Shown here: one piece after another, positions 8,274 to 16,850 of the stretch | Numbering within the stretch: position 1 is the first letter of the stretch | Layout: each line of letters starts with the position of its first letter | DNA from: an uncultured Clostridia bacterium | GTDB lineage: Bacteria > Bacillota > Clostridia > Christensenellales > Aristaeellaceae | DNA: 64,000 bases | NCBI GenBank assembly: GCA_934630705.1 | Contig: CAKTWP010000003.1 | Coordinates: 62,001 to 126,000 of the forward strand | Direction of reading: 5' to 3' | Translations under genes and position numbers: made by a program | The notes under the pieces: model-generated | The model's input: the letters and a program-made list of their open reading frames with translations, nothing else | The model's database searches: none | Told to the model about the DNA's origin: nothing

Positions 8274-9218
8274 ATGGTCAACAGCAAGCATCCATGGAAG
8301 GCGTGGATCTATCTGGCCCCGGCCCTGGCGCTGCTGATGGTGTTCACCGTCTGGCCCATCATCAATACGGTGCGCATGGCGCTGCTGGAAAACTACAGCG
8401 GCCTCAAGGCCGCCGGCGGGGCCACGTTCCAGCTGGGGTTTGGCAACTTTGTGAAGGTGCTCAAATACAAAAAGTTTCTCAACTGCCTGAAGAATACCGT
8501 GCTGCTGTGCCTGTGGACGGTGCCTATTTCCACGCTGCTGGCGCTGCTGATCGCCGTGGCGCTGAACTCCATCAAGGTGCTCCAGAAGGCGCTGCAGACC
8601 ATCTTCTTCCTGCCCTATGTGACAAACTCCATTGCCATCGGCATGGTGTTCGCCGCCATGTTCAACATCGTGGGCAGCTTTTACGGCACGGAAAACGAGA
8701 TCGTGGTCACTGCTGGCATCATCAATAACATCATTGAGTTTTTCGGCGGCCAGCGGGTCAACTGGATTAACTACGGCTCCACCTATACGGCCAATATGGT
8801 GGTTATGGTGGTATACATCGTGTGGAATGCGCTGCCGTTCAAGATTCTCATTCTGCTGGGCGGGCTTCAGGCCATCAACAAGCAGTACTATGAGGCGGCC
8901 AAGGTGGACAGTACGCCCCGCTGGCGGGTGTTCACCCGGATTACCGTGCCGCTGGTTTCGCCCATGCTGGCGTATGTGGTGATCACCGGGTTTATCGGCG
9001 GCTTCAAGGAATACACCAGCATTGTGGGTATCTTTGGCGAAACCATGGGCCCGCCCAATGACGCAGGCCGGCTGAACACCATGGTGGGCTTCATTTACGA
9101 CTCCCTGAGCAACAACAGCCAGGGCCGCGCCAGCGCCGCGGCGCTGATTCTCTTTGGCATTATTCTTGTGGTCACGCTGGTGAATCTGGCGGTAAGCAAG
9201 AAGCGGGTTCATTACTGA
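8274..9218 (+). CDS. CUT1 ABC importer permease, MalF-like
   Basis: The protein has 314 residues with six expected membrane segments, starting with IYLAPALALLMVFTVWPIINT. The EAA loop that docks on the ATPase is YYEAAKVDSTPRWRVFTRIT, followed by VPLVSPML. The gene starts two bases after the ATPase stop, which indicates tight translational coupling. It is the first of the two channel subunits and partners the MalG-like subunit at 9230 and the binding protein at 10201. The substrate cannot be read from the sequence; an oligosaccharide or a glycosylated compound would be usual for the family. Confidence 0.94.
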   Translation: MVNSKHPWKAWIYLAPALALLMVFTVWPIINTVRMALLENYSGLKAAGGATFQLGFGNFVKVLKYKKFLNCLKNTVLLCLWTVPISTLLALLIAVALNSIKVLQKALQTIFFLPYVTNSIAIGMVFAAMFNIVGSFYGTENEIVVTAGIINNIIEFFGGQRVNWINYGSTYTANMVVMVVYIVWNALPFKILILLGGLQAINKQYYEAAKVDSTPRWRVFTRITVPLVSPMLAYVVITGFIGGFKEYTSIVGIFGETMGPPNDAGRLNTMVGFIYDSLSNNSQGRASAAALILFGIILVVTLVNLAVSKKRVHY

Positions 9219-9229
9219 GGAGGGCGGCA

Positions 9230-10120
9230 ATGATGGATCAAAAGCAAGGCATGACCCAGCGAAAGGACTCCCGGCAGCTGCTGCGGCAGCATGGGGGCGA
9301 TGTGCTGTCCTATTCCTTCGTTTATCTTTTCCTGATTCTCATGGCGGCGATCGTGCTGTTTCCGTTCTACTGGATGATCATTTCTTCCATGAAATCTCTG
9401 GATGAATACCGCCTGAGCACGCCCACGTTCTGGCCCCGCGTGCTGATGCTGAGCAACTATGTGAGCGCGTTCACCACCGCCAATTTGGGCCGCCTGTTCA
9501 TGAACACGATGATCGTGGGCCTGGTATCCACGCTGCTGTCGCTGGTGATTACGATCCTTACGGCCTTCGCCTTTGCGCGGCTGGAGTTCAAGGGCAAAGA
9601 GCTGCTCTTTGCCGCCCTGCTGGCTACGATGATGATTCCCGGCGAGCTGTTTACCATCACCAACTATGGCACCATTACCACCTTCGGCTGGAAGAACACC
9701 TACACGGTGCTGATCGTGCCGTTCCTGGTGAGTGTGTTTTACATCTATCTGCTGCGCCAGAGCTTTTTGCAGATTCCCAACGAGCTTTATCTGGCCGCTA
9801 AGGTGGATGGTACCAAGGACTTCAAGTATCTGTGGAAGGTGATGGTGCCTCTGTCTCTGCCCACGCTGATTTCCATCACGATCCTGAAAATGATGGGCGC
9901 GTGGAACTCCTATATCTGGCCGCGGCTGGTGGCCAACGACGACGCCCACCGCCTGATTACCAACGGTCTGCGCAGCGCCTTTACGGATACCACCGGCGAT
10001 GTGAATTATCCGGTGCAGATGGCGGCCGTGGCGCTGGTATCGCTGCCGCTGTTCCTGGTGTTTGTGTTCCTGCGCAAGTATATCATGACCGGCGTGAGCC
10101 GCAGCGGCATTAAGGGATAA
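9230..10120 (+). CDS. CUT1 ABC importer permease, MalG-like
   Basis: The protein has 296 residues; the start is set by GAGGAGGGCGGC just upstream. Six membrane segments are expected, the first being SFVYLFLILMAAIVLFPFYW. The EAA loop LYLAAKVDGTKDFKYLWKVM precedes VPLSLPTLI. It ends with the short basic tail usual for MalG-type subunits. It forms the second half of the channel with the 8274 product. Two small hairpins (arms 10121-10125/10129-10133 and 10150-10154/10159-10163) separate it from the binding-protein gene and may help set the higher mRNA level that binding proteins need. Confidence 0.94.
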   Translation: MMDQKQGMTQRKDSRQLLRQHGGDVLSYSFVYLFLILMAAIVLFPFYWMIISSMKSLDEYRLSTPTFWPRVLMLSNYVSAFTTANLGRLFMNTMIVGLVSTLLSLVITILTAFAFARLEFKGKELLFAALLATMMIPGELFTITNYGTITTFGWKNTYTVLIVPFLVSVFYIYLLRQSFLQIPNELYLAAKVDGTKDFKYLWKVMVPLSLPTLISITILKMMGAWNSYIWPRLVANDDAHRLITNGLRSAFTDTTGDVNYPVQMAAVALVSLPLFLVFVFLRKYIMTGVSRSGIKG

Positions 10121-10200
10121 CAGGCAAAGCCTGTGCTTCAATGGATAATAGGCAGCAATGCCTGTTAGATATAATCTCAAGAAAAGGAAGGGAAACCAAG

Positions 10201-11583
10201 ATGAAAAAGCTTCTCCCCATTGTGCTGGTTCTGATGATGCTGTGCTCCACAGCCTTCGCCGCTGGCTTTGAAGTGCCCGCCGAAGGCTATGATGGCAGCG
10301 AAGTGACCATCTCCTTCTACTCTCAGCAGGGCTCCAGCCTGCAGGAGGTGCTCAACACTTACATCGCCGAGTTCAACAAGCTCTATCCCAACATCCACAT
10401 CGAGCATACCACGCTGGGGGACTACGACGGTGTGCGCGATCAGATCATCGCGGACATCTCCGTGGCCGCGCAGCCCAATGTGGCCTATTGCTATCCGGAT
10501 CATGTGGCCCTGTATAATCTGGCCAAGGCCACCCAGACCCTGGATGAGCTCATTGACAGCACCGTCACCGTGACCCGTGCCGACGGCACCACCGAGATTC
10601 TGGGCCTGACCGACGAGCAGAAGGCCGATTTCATTGAAGGCTATTACGAAGAAGGCCGGCAGTATGGCGATGGGCTGATGTACACTATGCCCTTCTCCAA
10701 GTCCACCGAAGTGCTTTACTACGACAAGACCTTCTTTGACGCCAACGGCATCGCCGTGCCCACCACCTGGGAAGAGATGGAGCAGGTCTGCGCCAAGATC
10801 AAGGAGCTGGATCCTCAATCCATCCCGCTGGGCTATGACAGCGAATCCAACTGGTTCATCACCATGTGCGAACAGTATCAGTCTCCCTATACCAGCGCCA
10901 CGGGGGATCATTACCTGTTCAACAACGAGCAGAACCGCGCCTTTGTGAAGATGTTCAACGAATGGTATAACAAGGGCTATCTGACCACCCAGAAGCTCTA
11001 TGGCGCTTACACCTCCGGCCTGTTCACCGCCACCACTGGCGTGCGGTCTTACATGTCCATCGGTTCCTCCGCCGGCTCCAAGTATCAGCGGCCCACCGCC
11101 AATGCCGATGGCTCCTATCCCTTCGAAGTGGGCATTGCCACCATTCCCCAGGTCAGCGCCGAGAACGCCAAGGTGATTTCTCAGGGCCCCAGCGTGTGCA
11201 TCTTCAAAAAGAGCAATCCCCAGGAAGTCATCGCGTCCTGGCTGTTCGTGAAGTACCTGATCACCAATGTGGAATTCCAGGCGGAATTCTCCATGGCCTC
11301 CGGCTATGTGCCCGTGCTCAAGTCCGTGGCGGAAAATCCTGTGTATGCTGATTTCCTGGCCCAGGCGGACGGCGGCAATTTCGTGGCTGCGCTGAGCGCC
11401 AAGGTCTGCCTGGCGCAGGCGGACGCTTATTACACCTCTCCCGCGTTTGTGGGCTCCTCCACCGCCCGTGACCAGGTAGGCGCGCTGCTACCCAAGTGTC
11501 TCACCATGACCGGCGACGATGTGGACGCGCAGATCGAGGCTGCCTTCGAGGACGCCATTGATGAATGTGAATACGCCAACTAA
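10201..11583 (+). CDS. extracellular sugar-binding protein of the CUT1 importer
   Basis: The start at 10201 follows AAGGAAGGGAAACCAAG and gives 460 residues. The signal peptide (MKKLLPIVLVLMMLCSTAFA) ends in an AxA-type site. The single Cys lies inside the hydrophobic core and does not fit a lipobox, so the mature protein should be free rather than lipid-anchored. The body is a family-1 binding protein (UgpB/MalE type), with EVLNTYIAEFNKLYPNIHIE, TMPFSKSTEVLYYDKTFFD and PTTWEEMEQVCAKIKE. It presents the substrate to the 8274/9230 permeases. Its last 23 bases overlap the start of the nuclease gene, so the secreted nuclease is part of the same operon. Confidence 0.92.
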   Translation: MKKLLPIVLVLMMLCSTAFAAGFEVPAEGYDGSEVTISFYSQQGSSLQEVLNTYIAEFNKLYPNIHIEHTTLGDYDGVRDQIIADISVAAQPNVAYCYPDHVALYNLAKATQTLDELIDSTVTVTRADGTTEILGLTDEQKADFIEGYYEEGRQYGDGLMYTMPFSKSTEVLYYDKTFFDANGIAVPTTWEEMEQVCAKIKELDPQSIPLGYDSESNWFITMCEQYQSPYTSATGDHYLFNNEQNRAFVKMFNEWYNKGYLTTQKLYGAYTSGLFTATTGVRSYMSIGSSAGSKYQRPTANADGSYPFEVGIATIPQVSAENAKVISQGPSVCIFKKSNPQEVIASWLFVKYLITNVEFQAEFSMASGYVPVLKSVAENPVYADFLAQADGGNFVAALSAKVCLAQADAYYTSPAFVGSSTARDQVGALLPKCLTMTGDDVDAQIEAAFEDAIDECEYAN

Positions 11584-12838
11584 AGCGCTGCGCTGGCTGC
11601 TGATCAGCCTGCTGCTTTTCTCCCTTCCTGTTTTTGCGCAGGCGGAGGGCATGGCCGAAACCGACTATGCCGCCGCCGTGCGCCTGAACTGGAATAATGA
11701 CACCCGCAAGCAGGAAACGACGGTTCTGAGCTTCGTAGATGGGGATACCACCCACTTCTCCGTTCCTGAATCGGTCCTTCCGGGCGGGGTGCTCAAGGCC
11801 CGCTATCTGGCGATCAACACCCCGGAATGCACCGGCAAAATCGAGGAATACGGAAAAGCCGCCGCGGCTTTCACCCGCGAAAAGCTGGAAAGCGCGGATT
11901 CCATCGTGCTGGAATCGGATGACGAAAACTGGAATCTGGATTCCACCGGCGGCCGGTATCTGGTGTGGGTGTGGTATCGCCCGGCAGGCGCGGCGGAATA
12001 CCGCAATCTGAATATCGAACTGCTGCAAAATGGTCTGGCCGTGGCCAGTGCCGCTTCCCGGAATCGCTATGGCGAAATCTGCGTTTCTGCCATTTCTCAG
12101 GCCAAGAACCAGAAGCGCTGCATCTATTCCGGCCAGAAGGATCCTGATTTTTATTACGGCGATGCCATCGAGCTGACCATCCGGGAGCTGCGGATGCATC
12201 CGGAAGAATATCAGGGCAAGAAGGTTGCCTTCAGCGGCAACATCATCATGAATTACGCCGGTTCGGTCTACGTAGAGCAGTACGATCCAGAAACGGACGC
12301 TTACTTCGGCATGCCGGTGTATTATGGCTATAATCTCAGCGGCGCAGGGCTGGATGCGCTGTCCGTGGGAAACGAAACCCGCATCGTGGGCTCCTTCCAG
12401 TATTACGAGGGCGGCCAATGCTGGCAGGTTTCGGACGTGAAATACCGGATGATGAAGCCGGATGATCCGGGTAACCTGAAAAAGATCAGCGAGAGCCATG
12501 CGCCTGCATATCCGCTGCTGACGGCTGCGGAGCTTCATGGCGATCGTGCCCAGACTGCGCTGGCCGCTTCCGCCCGGCTGGAAGGATTGGAAGTGATTTC
12601 TGCGGAGACGACCCGGAGTGAGGACGCTGCAAAAGACGGCGCGCTGACCCTCCATTGCCGGCAGAATGGCGAAGATTTTGTCATTCGCACGGTGCCGCTG
12701 CGGGATGCGGCGGGAGAACTGGTGGGGGAAAGCGCGTTCGTCGGGAAAACCATTGATGCCCGGGGCATCGTGGAATGCTACGAAGGAAATTGCCAGCTGC
12801 GGGTGTTCAGCCTCGATGGCATTTCCGTTCAACCATAA
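11561..12838 (+). CDS. secreted staphylococcal-nuclease-like protein with OB-fold domains
   Basis: I take the ATG at 11561, which overlaps the binding-protein gene, giving 425 residues with a signal peptide (KALRWLLISLLLFSLPVFAQA). Residues about 40-170 form an SNase-like domain: VDGDT, then LKARYLAINTPEC, YGKAAAAFTREKL, and a late NLNIELLQNGLA. The usual nuclease residues Asp, Arg and Glu have counterparts in VDGDT, KARYLAINTPE and the STGGRYLVWV segment. Two further beta-rich stretches (about 200-300 and 330-425) look like OB folds. It should cut nucleic acid outside the membrane. Its place behind a sugar importer suggests scavenging of nucleosides or DNA sugars, or simple co-regulation. 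Confidence 0.8.
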   Translation: MNVNTPTKALRWLLISLLLFSLPVFAQAEGMAETDYAAAVRLNWNNDTRKQETTVLSFVDGDTTHFSVPESVLPGGVLKARYLAINTPECTGKIEEYGKAAAAFTREKLESADSIVLESDDENWNLDSTGGRYLVWVWYRPAGAAEYRNLNIELLQNGLAVASAASRNRYGEICVSAISQAKNQKRCIYSGQKDPDFYYGDAIELTIRELRMHPEEYQGKKVAFSGNIIMNYAGSVYVEQYDPETDAYFGMPVYYGYNLSGAGLDALSVGNETRIVGSFQYYEGGQCWQVSDVKYRMMKPDDPGNLKKISESHAPAYPLLTAAELHGDRAQTALAASARLEGLEVISAETTRSEDAAKDGALTLHCRQNGEDFVIRTVPLRDAAGELVGESAFVGKTIDARGIVECYEGNCQLRVFSLDGISVQP

Positions 12839-12857
12839 TTCATAAGGAGAGGGACAC

Positions 12858-14174
12858 ATGAAGAAAATCATTGCGCTGCTGATGGCCATCGCGCTGTGCA
12901 TGACCATGCTTTGGGGCGCGGCCGTGGCCGAGGATGAAAACCTGGCTTCCGCCAAGGGCCTGCTGGACTTCTGGTATAAGAACAAGAGCCGCGATAAGCT
13001 CACCGTTACCGCCGAGGACTATGAAGTGCCTGCCCAGCTGATGATCGATGGCGTGGTTTATCCCGTCACCTGGAAAACCGATGTGGATACCATCCAGATC
13101 GAAGAAGCGGAAAACAGCAAGTATCTGGTGAAGCTGGATCAGAACAACACCAAGGAGCTGACCTACACCCTCACCGCCACCGTGACCGCTCCTGACGGCT
13201 CCGCCCTGGATGTGAGCTATCAGCGGGTGATGCCCGCCATGGTGGCCGAAATGAGCTATGCGCAGATCGTGGCCGCGGCCTATACGCTGGAAGACGGCGC
13301 GTCCATGAGCAAAGCCCAGCGGCTCTTTGGCACCGTTACCGCCGTGAACACCGCCTGGAGCGATGAATATCAGAACATCACCGTCACCATCCAGGTGGGC
13401 GATCTGGCGGATCAGCCCATCCAGTGCTTCCGCCTCACCGGCGAAGGCGCGAAGGAGCTCAAGGAAGGCGATCAGATCACGGTGGAAGGCACCCTGAAGA
13501 ATTACAAGGGCACCATCGAATTTGATAAGGGCTGCGTGCTGGTGGGCTTTGGCGATATTCCCAGCCAGGCCGCTACGCTGGATGCCGCCTATGCGCTGGA
13601 CGAGGGCGCGGCGATGAGCAAGCCCAGCGTGCTCAAGGGCGAGATCGTCAGCATTGACACCGCCTGGAGCGATGAATACAAGAACATCACCGTCACGATC
13701 GTCTGTGATGGCAAGGCCGAGCAGCCGGTGCAGTGTTTCCGTCTGTCCGGCGAGGGCGCGGAGAAGCTGGCTGTTGGCGATGAAATTGCGGTGTTTGGCA
13801 CCATCAAGAATTACAAGGGCACCGTGGAATTTGATAAGGGCTGCAAGCTGATCCCCGTGGACAGCGTTGCCAGCGTGAAGGCGCTGATGGCGGGCTATGC
13901 GCTGGAAGAGGGCGCGGCCATGACCGAGACCTCCACCGTTACCGGCACCGTGGTGGCCATTCCCACTGCCTGGAGCGATGAATACAAGAACATCACTGTG
14001 AACATGGTGGTGGCCGGGCTGGAGGATTACGTGCTGCAGTGCTATCGGCTGTCCGGCGAAGGCGCGGATAAGCTGGCAGAGGGCGACACCATCACCGTTA
14101 CCGGCACCATCAAAAATTACAAGGGCACCGTGGAGTTCGATAAGGGCTGCACCCTGGATGCTGTTGTGAAGTAA
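12858..14174 (+). CDS. secreted protein with three tandem OB-fold-like repeats
   Basis: The protein has 438 residues; the start follows AAGGAGAGGG. A signal peptide (KKIIALLMAIALCMTMLWGAAVA) leads into a domain of about 100 residues resembling the atrophied bacterial Ig-like type (VPAQLMIDGVVYPVTWKTD). Three repeats of about 100 residues follow. Each has TAWSDEY(Q/K)NITV, QC(F/Y)RL(T/S)GEGA and NYKGT(I/V)EFDKGC, so the copies are clearly recent duplicates. The fold pattern matches nucleic-acid-type OB domains often found beside secreted nucleases. It may bind the nuclease substrate or the cell surface. No catalytic motif is visible. It is the last gene of the importer operon and is followed by a terminator. 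Confidence 0.78.
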   Translation: MKKIIALLMAIALCMTMLWGAAVAEDENLASAKGLLDFWYKNKSRDKLTVTAEDYEVPAQLMIDGVVYPVTWKTDVDTIQIEEAENSKYLVKLDQNNTKELTYTLTATVTAPDGSALDVSYQRVMPAMVAEMSYAQIVAAAYTLEDGASMSKAQRLFGTVTAVNTAWSDEYQNITVTIQVGDLADQPIQCFRLTGEGAKELKEGDQITVEGTLKNYKGTIEFDKGCVLVGFGDIPSQAATLDAAYALDEGAAMSKPSVLKGEIVSIDTAWSDEYKNITVTIVCDGKAEQPVQCFRLSGEGAEKLAVGDEIAVFGTIKNYKGTVEFDKGCKLIPVDSVASVKALMAGYALEEGAAMTETSTVTGTVVAIPTAWSDEYKNITVNMVVAGLEDYVLQCYRLSGEGADKLAEGDTITVTGTIKNYKGTVEFDKGCTLDAVVK

Positions 14175-14221
14175 AAAAGAATGCCCCATCCGTTTGGCGC
14201 ATTCATAAGCATCTAACGTGA

Positions 14222-14259
14222 AAACGGCGTGGCCTTTCCGGTTACGCCGTTTGATTTTG
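14222..14259 (+). terminator. terminator of the importer/nuclease operon
   Basis: Arms AAACGGCGT (14222-14230) and ACGCCGTTT (14244-14252) are followed by GATTTTG. A smaller hairpin (GAATGC, 14179-14184, with GCATTC, 14199-14204) lies just before it. Confidence 0.7.
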
Positions 14260-14318
14260 TGAGAAATGTACAAGAGCACGGTGAATGCAATGGTAGGACA
14301 CAAGGAAAACCTGTTCAA

Positions 14319-14648
14319 TCAGACACCGTAATGAATAACCCATTTATTTTCGTTCAGTGCCTTTTCCAGTAATTTCTTTAATTCGCTCATTTCAGGAATA
14401 TCGGCAATGCGTTCAATAAAAGTTTTTAGCTGATAAGGCGGAATCAGCGTAGTTTCGTAATAGTTAAGTCCTTTGTCTTTAACAGAAAGTGTGCCCCAAT
14501 AGAAATCCATGGAGAAAAAACGATCAACAATGTTCTCTAAGTCGTCGTCATCAACAGCAATACAGTCATATTTCCACGGTTCATAGTGATTATAGTTTTC
14601 CCCTTGCTGCGGATCATCCATCATAATTCCAAAAACATGGTTTGCCAT
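14319..14648 (-). CDS. AT-rich orphan gene, unknown acidic protein
   Basis: The protein has 109 residues and a strong ribosome binding site (GGGAGG) before the ATG at 14648, so it is probably real. The base composition differs from the neighbours: 19 of 60 bases at 14341-14400 are G or C, against well over half nearby. The protein is acidic, rich in Tyr, Trp, Asp and Asn (DDPQQGENYNHYEPWKYD, VDDDDLENIVDRFF), with no signal peptide or membrane segment. I do not recognise the family. Size, composition and isolation resemble single-gene immunity proteins of polymorphic toxin systems, but no toxin gene is nearby, so this is only a suggestion. It looks horizontally acquired. Confidence 0.7.
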   Translation of the reverse strand: MANHVFGIMMDDPQQGENYNHYEPWKYDCIAVDDDDLENIVDRFFSMDFYWGTLSVKDKGLNYYETTLIPPYQLKTFIERIADIPEMSELKKLLEKALNENKWVIHYGV

Positions 14649-14757
14649 ATATCCTCCCTAAATGCATTTGAAACATGCTTTGTACATCTAACACCTGATT
14701 GCCGAATGAATGCCTGAAAGAAATTAACAGTGATTCATTTTCTGCATAGGAAAAGCT

Positions 14758-15738
14758 TTACAGCCAACCGTCATGCCAGGCCTTGTAATCCCGCACCAAT
14801 TCATCCGCCTGGGCAATCAGCGCGTTCATTTCCTCTGGGGAATACACCGTGGCCCCGCTGGCGCAGGCATGGCCGCCGCCGTGATAGCGTTCGGCCAAAG
14901 CATTGATCGCCATAAAGCGGGAACGCAGCCGCACCCGGATGGAGCCGTCGCCGGCGTCAATAAACGCCAGCCAGCACAGGCAGCCGCGGATAGCGTCCAA
15001 ATAACCGATGGCCGCGCTGGCATCCTCAAAGGACAGGCCGAAGCGCTGCTGGGTGTCTTCATCGATATGCAGATACGCCACGCCGTTTTCCGTCTGCTGC
15101 AGCTGCTCATACACATAGGCCTGAAACTTCAGAGAAGCCATGTCCCGCAGATACAGCCGGGCGTAAAGCTGCTCTGTATCCACCCCGGCATCCAGCAGCA
15201 GCGCCGCATGGCGCAGGGTATCCCCATTCACCCCGGCGAACCGGAAACGTCCGGAATCCGTCACCATGCCCAGATACAGGCAGGTGGCCGCCAGGGTATC
15301 CAACTTCAAAGCGGGGCGGAAGGCCTCGTAAAATGCCGCCAGCATTTCGCAGCAGGAAGAGCAATCCTCCTCCACCCAGGCAAGGGCGGCATAGGTATCC
15401 CGGTCCGGGTGATGGTCAATTTTCACCAGTTCCCGGCACAGGGCGTACTTCGGATTGGAAATGCGCTGTGCGTCTGCCGTGTCTAACACGATGCCAAGCC
15501 CCTGCGCATATACCGCATCCGCCACGGGGGAATCATCCGGGGGAAGGAAGCTCAGATACGCCGATTCATCGCTTTCCACCAGATAAATCTGCTTTTCCGG
15601 GAAGGTTAACTGCAGCATCCGCCGCAGGCCCTTGCTGGCGCCCAGACAGTCTCCGTCCGGCCGGGCATGGCGAAACAGCAGGATGCAGTCATAGGCCTGA
15701 ATTTTGTCCCAGATGGGGCGCATAGATTCGATCTTCAT
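14758..15738 (-). CDS. DHH-family phosphoesterase, NrnA-like (second of a pair)
   Basis: The protein has 326 residues. DHH motifs are RPDGDCLG (residues about 27-34), the LDTAD Asp, KIDHHPD and VTDSGRF. The DHHA1 domain ends with YHGGGHACASGATV. These features match the NrnA type, which degrades very short RNAs (nanoRNA) and dephosphorylates pAp in the cytosol. The gene overlaps its upstream paralogue by ATGA, so the two are translated together. The proteins are clearly related but far from identical, suggesting different substrates (linear dinucleotides, cyclic-di-nucleotide products or pAp). Which one does what cannot be told from sequence alone. Confidence 0.9.
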   Translation of the reverse strand: MKIESMRPIWDKIQAYDCILLFRHARPDGDCLGASKGLRRMLQLTFPEKQIYLVESDESAYLSFLPPDDSPVADAVYAQGLGIVLDTADAQRISNPKYALCRELVKIDHHPDRDTYAALAWVEEDCSSCCEMLAAFYEAFRPALKLDTLAATCLYLGMVTDSGRFRFAGVNGDTLRHAALLLDAGVDTEQLYARLYLRDMASLKFQAYVYEQLQQTENGVAYLHIDEDTQQRFGLSFEDASAAIGYLDAIRGCLCWLAFIDAGDGSIRVRLRSRFMAINALAERYHGGGHACASGATVYSPEEMNALIAQADELVRDYKAWHDGWL

Positions 15739-16676
15739 GCGTTCTCCTCCGCCAGCGCATCCAGCGCATCCAGCATCCGCAAAGCGGTTTCCCGGTCGGC
15801 CACAGTCGCGCCGCTGGCCTTCTGATGCCCGCCGCCCCCAAAGGCCACGGCCACGGGATTGATGTTCGTCTGATCCGATCGCAGCTCACAAAGCACGCCC
15901 TGATCTGCTTCGGTAAAGTTCACCCAGATATGCACGCCCTTGATATCGGCCATCACGTTGACCTGCCCGCGGGAAATGGTGAAGGTGTCCACGCCCAGCG
16001 CAGCCGCTTCCTGACGGGTGGTGTAAATATAGGCCACGCGATGGGGCGTGAACTGGATTTTGAGGGCGAATTTTGCCCGGAGCTGCACCTGCTCCAAATC
16101 CACGGCGTACAGATTGGCATACAGCGCGTTGGTGTCGATGGGCTGCTGGGTCAGGAACGCTGCCAGACGGAAGGTACGGCTGGTGGTGCAGTCATAGCGG
16201 AAACGGCCGGAATCGGTGACCATGCCGGTAAACAGCGATTCCGCTGCCAGCGGCGTGAGCCGATAGCCGCATTCCAGGGCCATTTCCGCAATCAGGCCGC
16301 AGCAGCTTTCATAGCTGCTGTCCAGCGCTTCCACCTGAGCAATCGTGCCGCAGAACAGATGATGATCGATACGGCCGGTGGCATGGGCCAGCGTATATCG
16401 GTCATCGCTGATCAGGGCCGGGGCAGAGCAATCCAAAATGATGGCCAGCGCATCCGGATACAGGCTGTCTGGCACGGTATCCATCACGCTGTCCTTCATG
16501 AAGGCATAGCGCCCGGCTTCGTCGCCCACCATGTAAACCTGTTTTTCGGGATAGTTTTCCAGCAGCAGGTGCTTGAGCCCGATCTGGCTGCCCAAAGCGT
16601 CCCCGTCGGGGTTTTTGTGGCGATGCAGAATGATCACATCATGCGCCTCGATCAGGGCGCGCAGCGCTTCAAACAT
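15735..16676 (-). CDS. DHH-family phosphoesterase, NrnA-like (first of a pair)
   Basis: The protein has 313 residues. It carries NPDGDALGSQIG, ILDCSAP (metal Asp), RIDHHLF and GMVTDSGRFRYD, and ends with the DHHA1 motif FGGGGHQKASGATV. All metal ligands of the DHH centre are present. The family hydrolyses nanoRNA, pAp or linear dinucleotides with manganese. It is the promoter-proximal member of a two-gene operon, driven by a good promoter at 16725-16753. It is divergent from the acetyltransferase gene, and the two -35 boxes are only 10 bases apart, so the two units may influence each other. Confidence 0.9.
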   Translation of the reverse strand: MFEALRALIEAHDVIILHRHKNPDGDALGSQIGLKHLLLENYPEKQVYMVGDEAGRYAFMKDSVMDTVPDSLYPDALAIILDCSAPALISDDRYTLAHATGRIDHHLFCGTIAQVEALDSSYESCCGLIAEMALECGYRLTPLAAESLFTGMVTDSGRFRYDCTTSRTFRLAAFLTQQPIDTNALYANLYAVDLEQVQLRAKFALKIQFTPHRVAYIYTTRQEAAALGVDTFTISRGQVNVMADIKGVHIWVNFTEADQGVLCELRSDQTNINPVAVAFGGGGHQKASGATVADRETALRMLDALDALAEENA

Positions 16677-16724
16677 GAATAAAACCTCGCTTGTTCACTT
16701 TCGCCGCGCAAAACGGCTGCGTTT

Positions 16725-16753
16725 ATTATACCAGAAAAAGGGCATAAGAACAA
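16725..16753 (-). promoter_or_regulatory. promoter of the DHH gene pair
   Basis: On the minus strand TTGTTC (16753-16748), a 17-base spacer and a perfect TATAAT (16730-16725) lie about 50 bases before the start codon. Confidence 0.75.
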
Positions 16754-16763
16754 GCGCTGCGGC

Positions 16764-16792
16764 TTGACAGCAAAGGAATTTCATGATAGAAT
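16764..16792 (+). promoter_or_regulatory. promoter of the GNAT gene
   Basis: A perfect TTGACA (16764-16769), a 17-base spacer and TAGAAT (16787-16792) precede the acetyltransferase gene. It is back to back with the DHH promoter. Confidence 0.8.
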
Positions 16793-16850
16793 CAATAAGA
16801 ACAAAAGTTCGTAAATACGCTATCGGGCAGACGACTGAGGGGAACACGGC

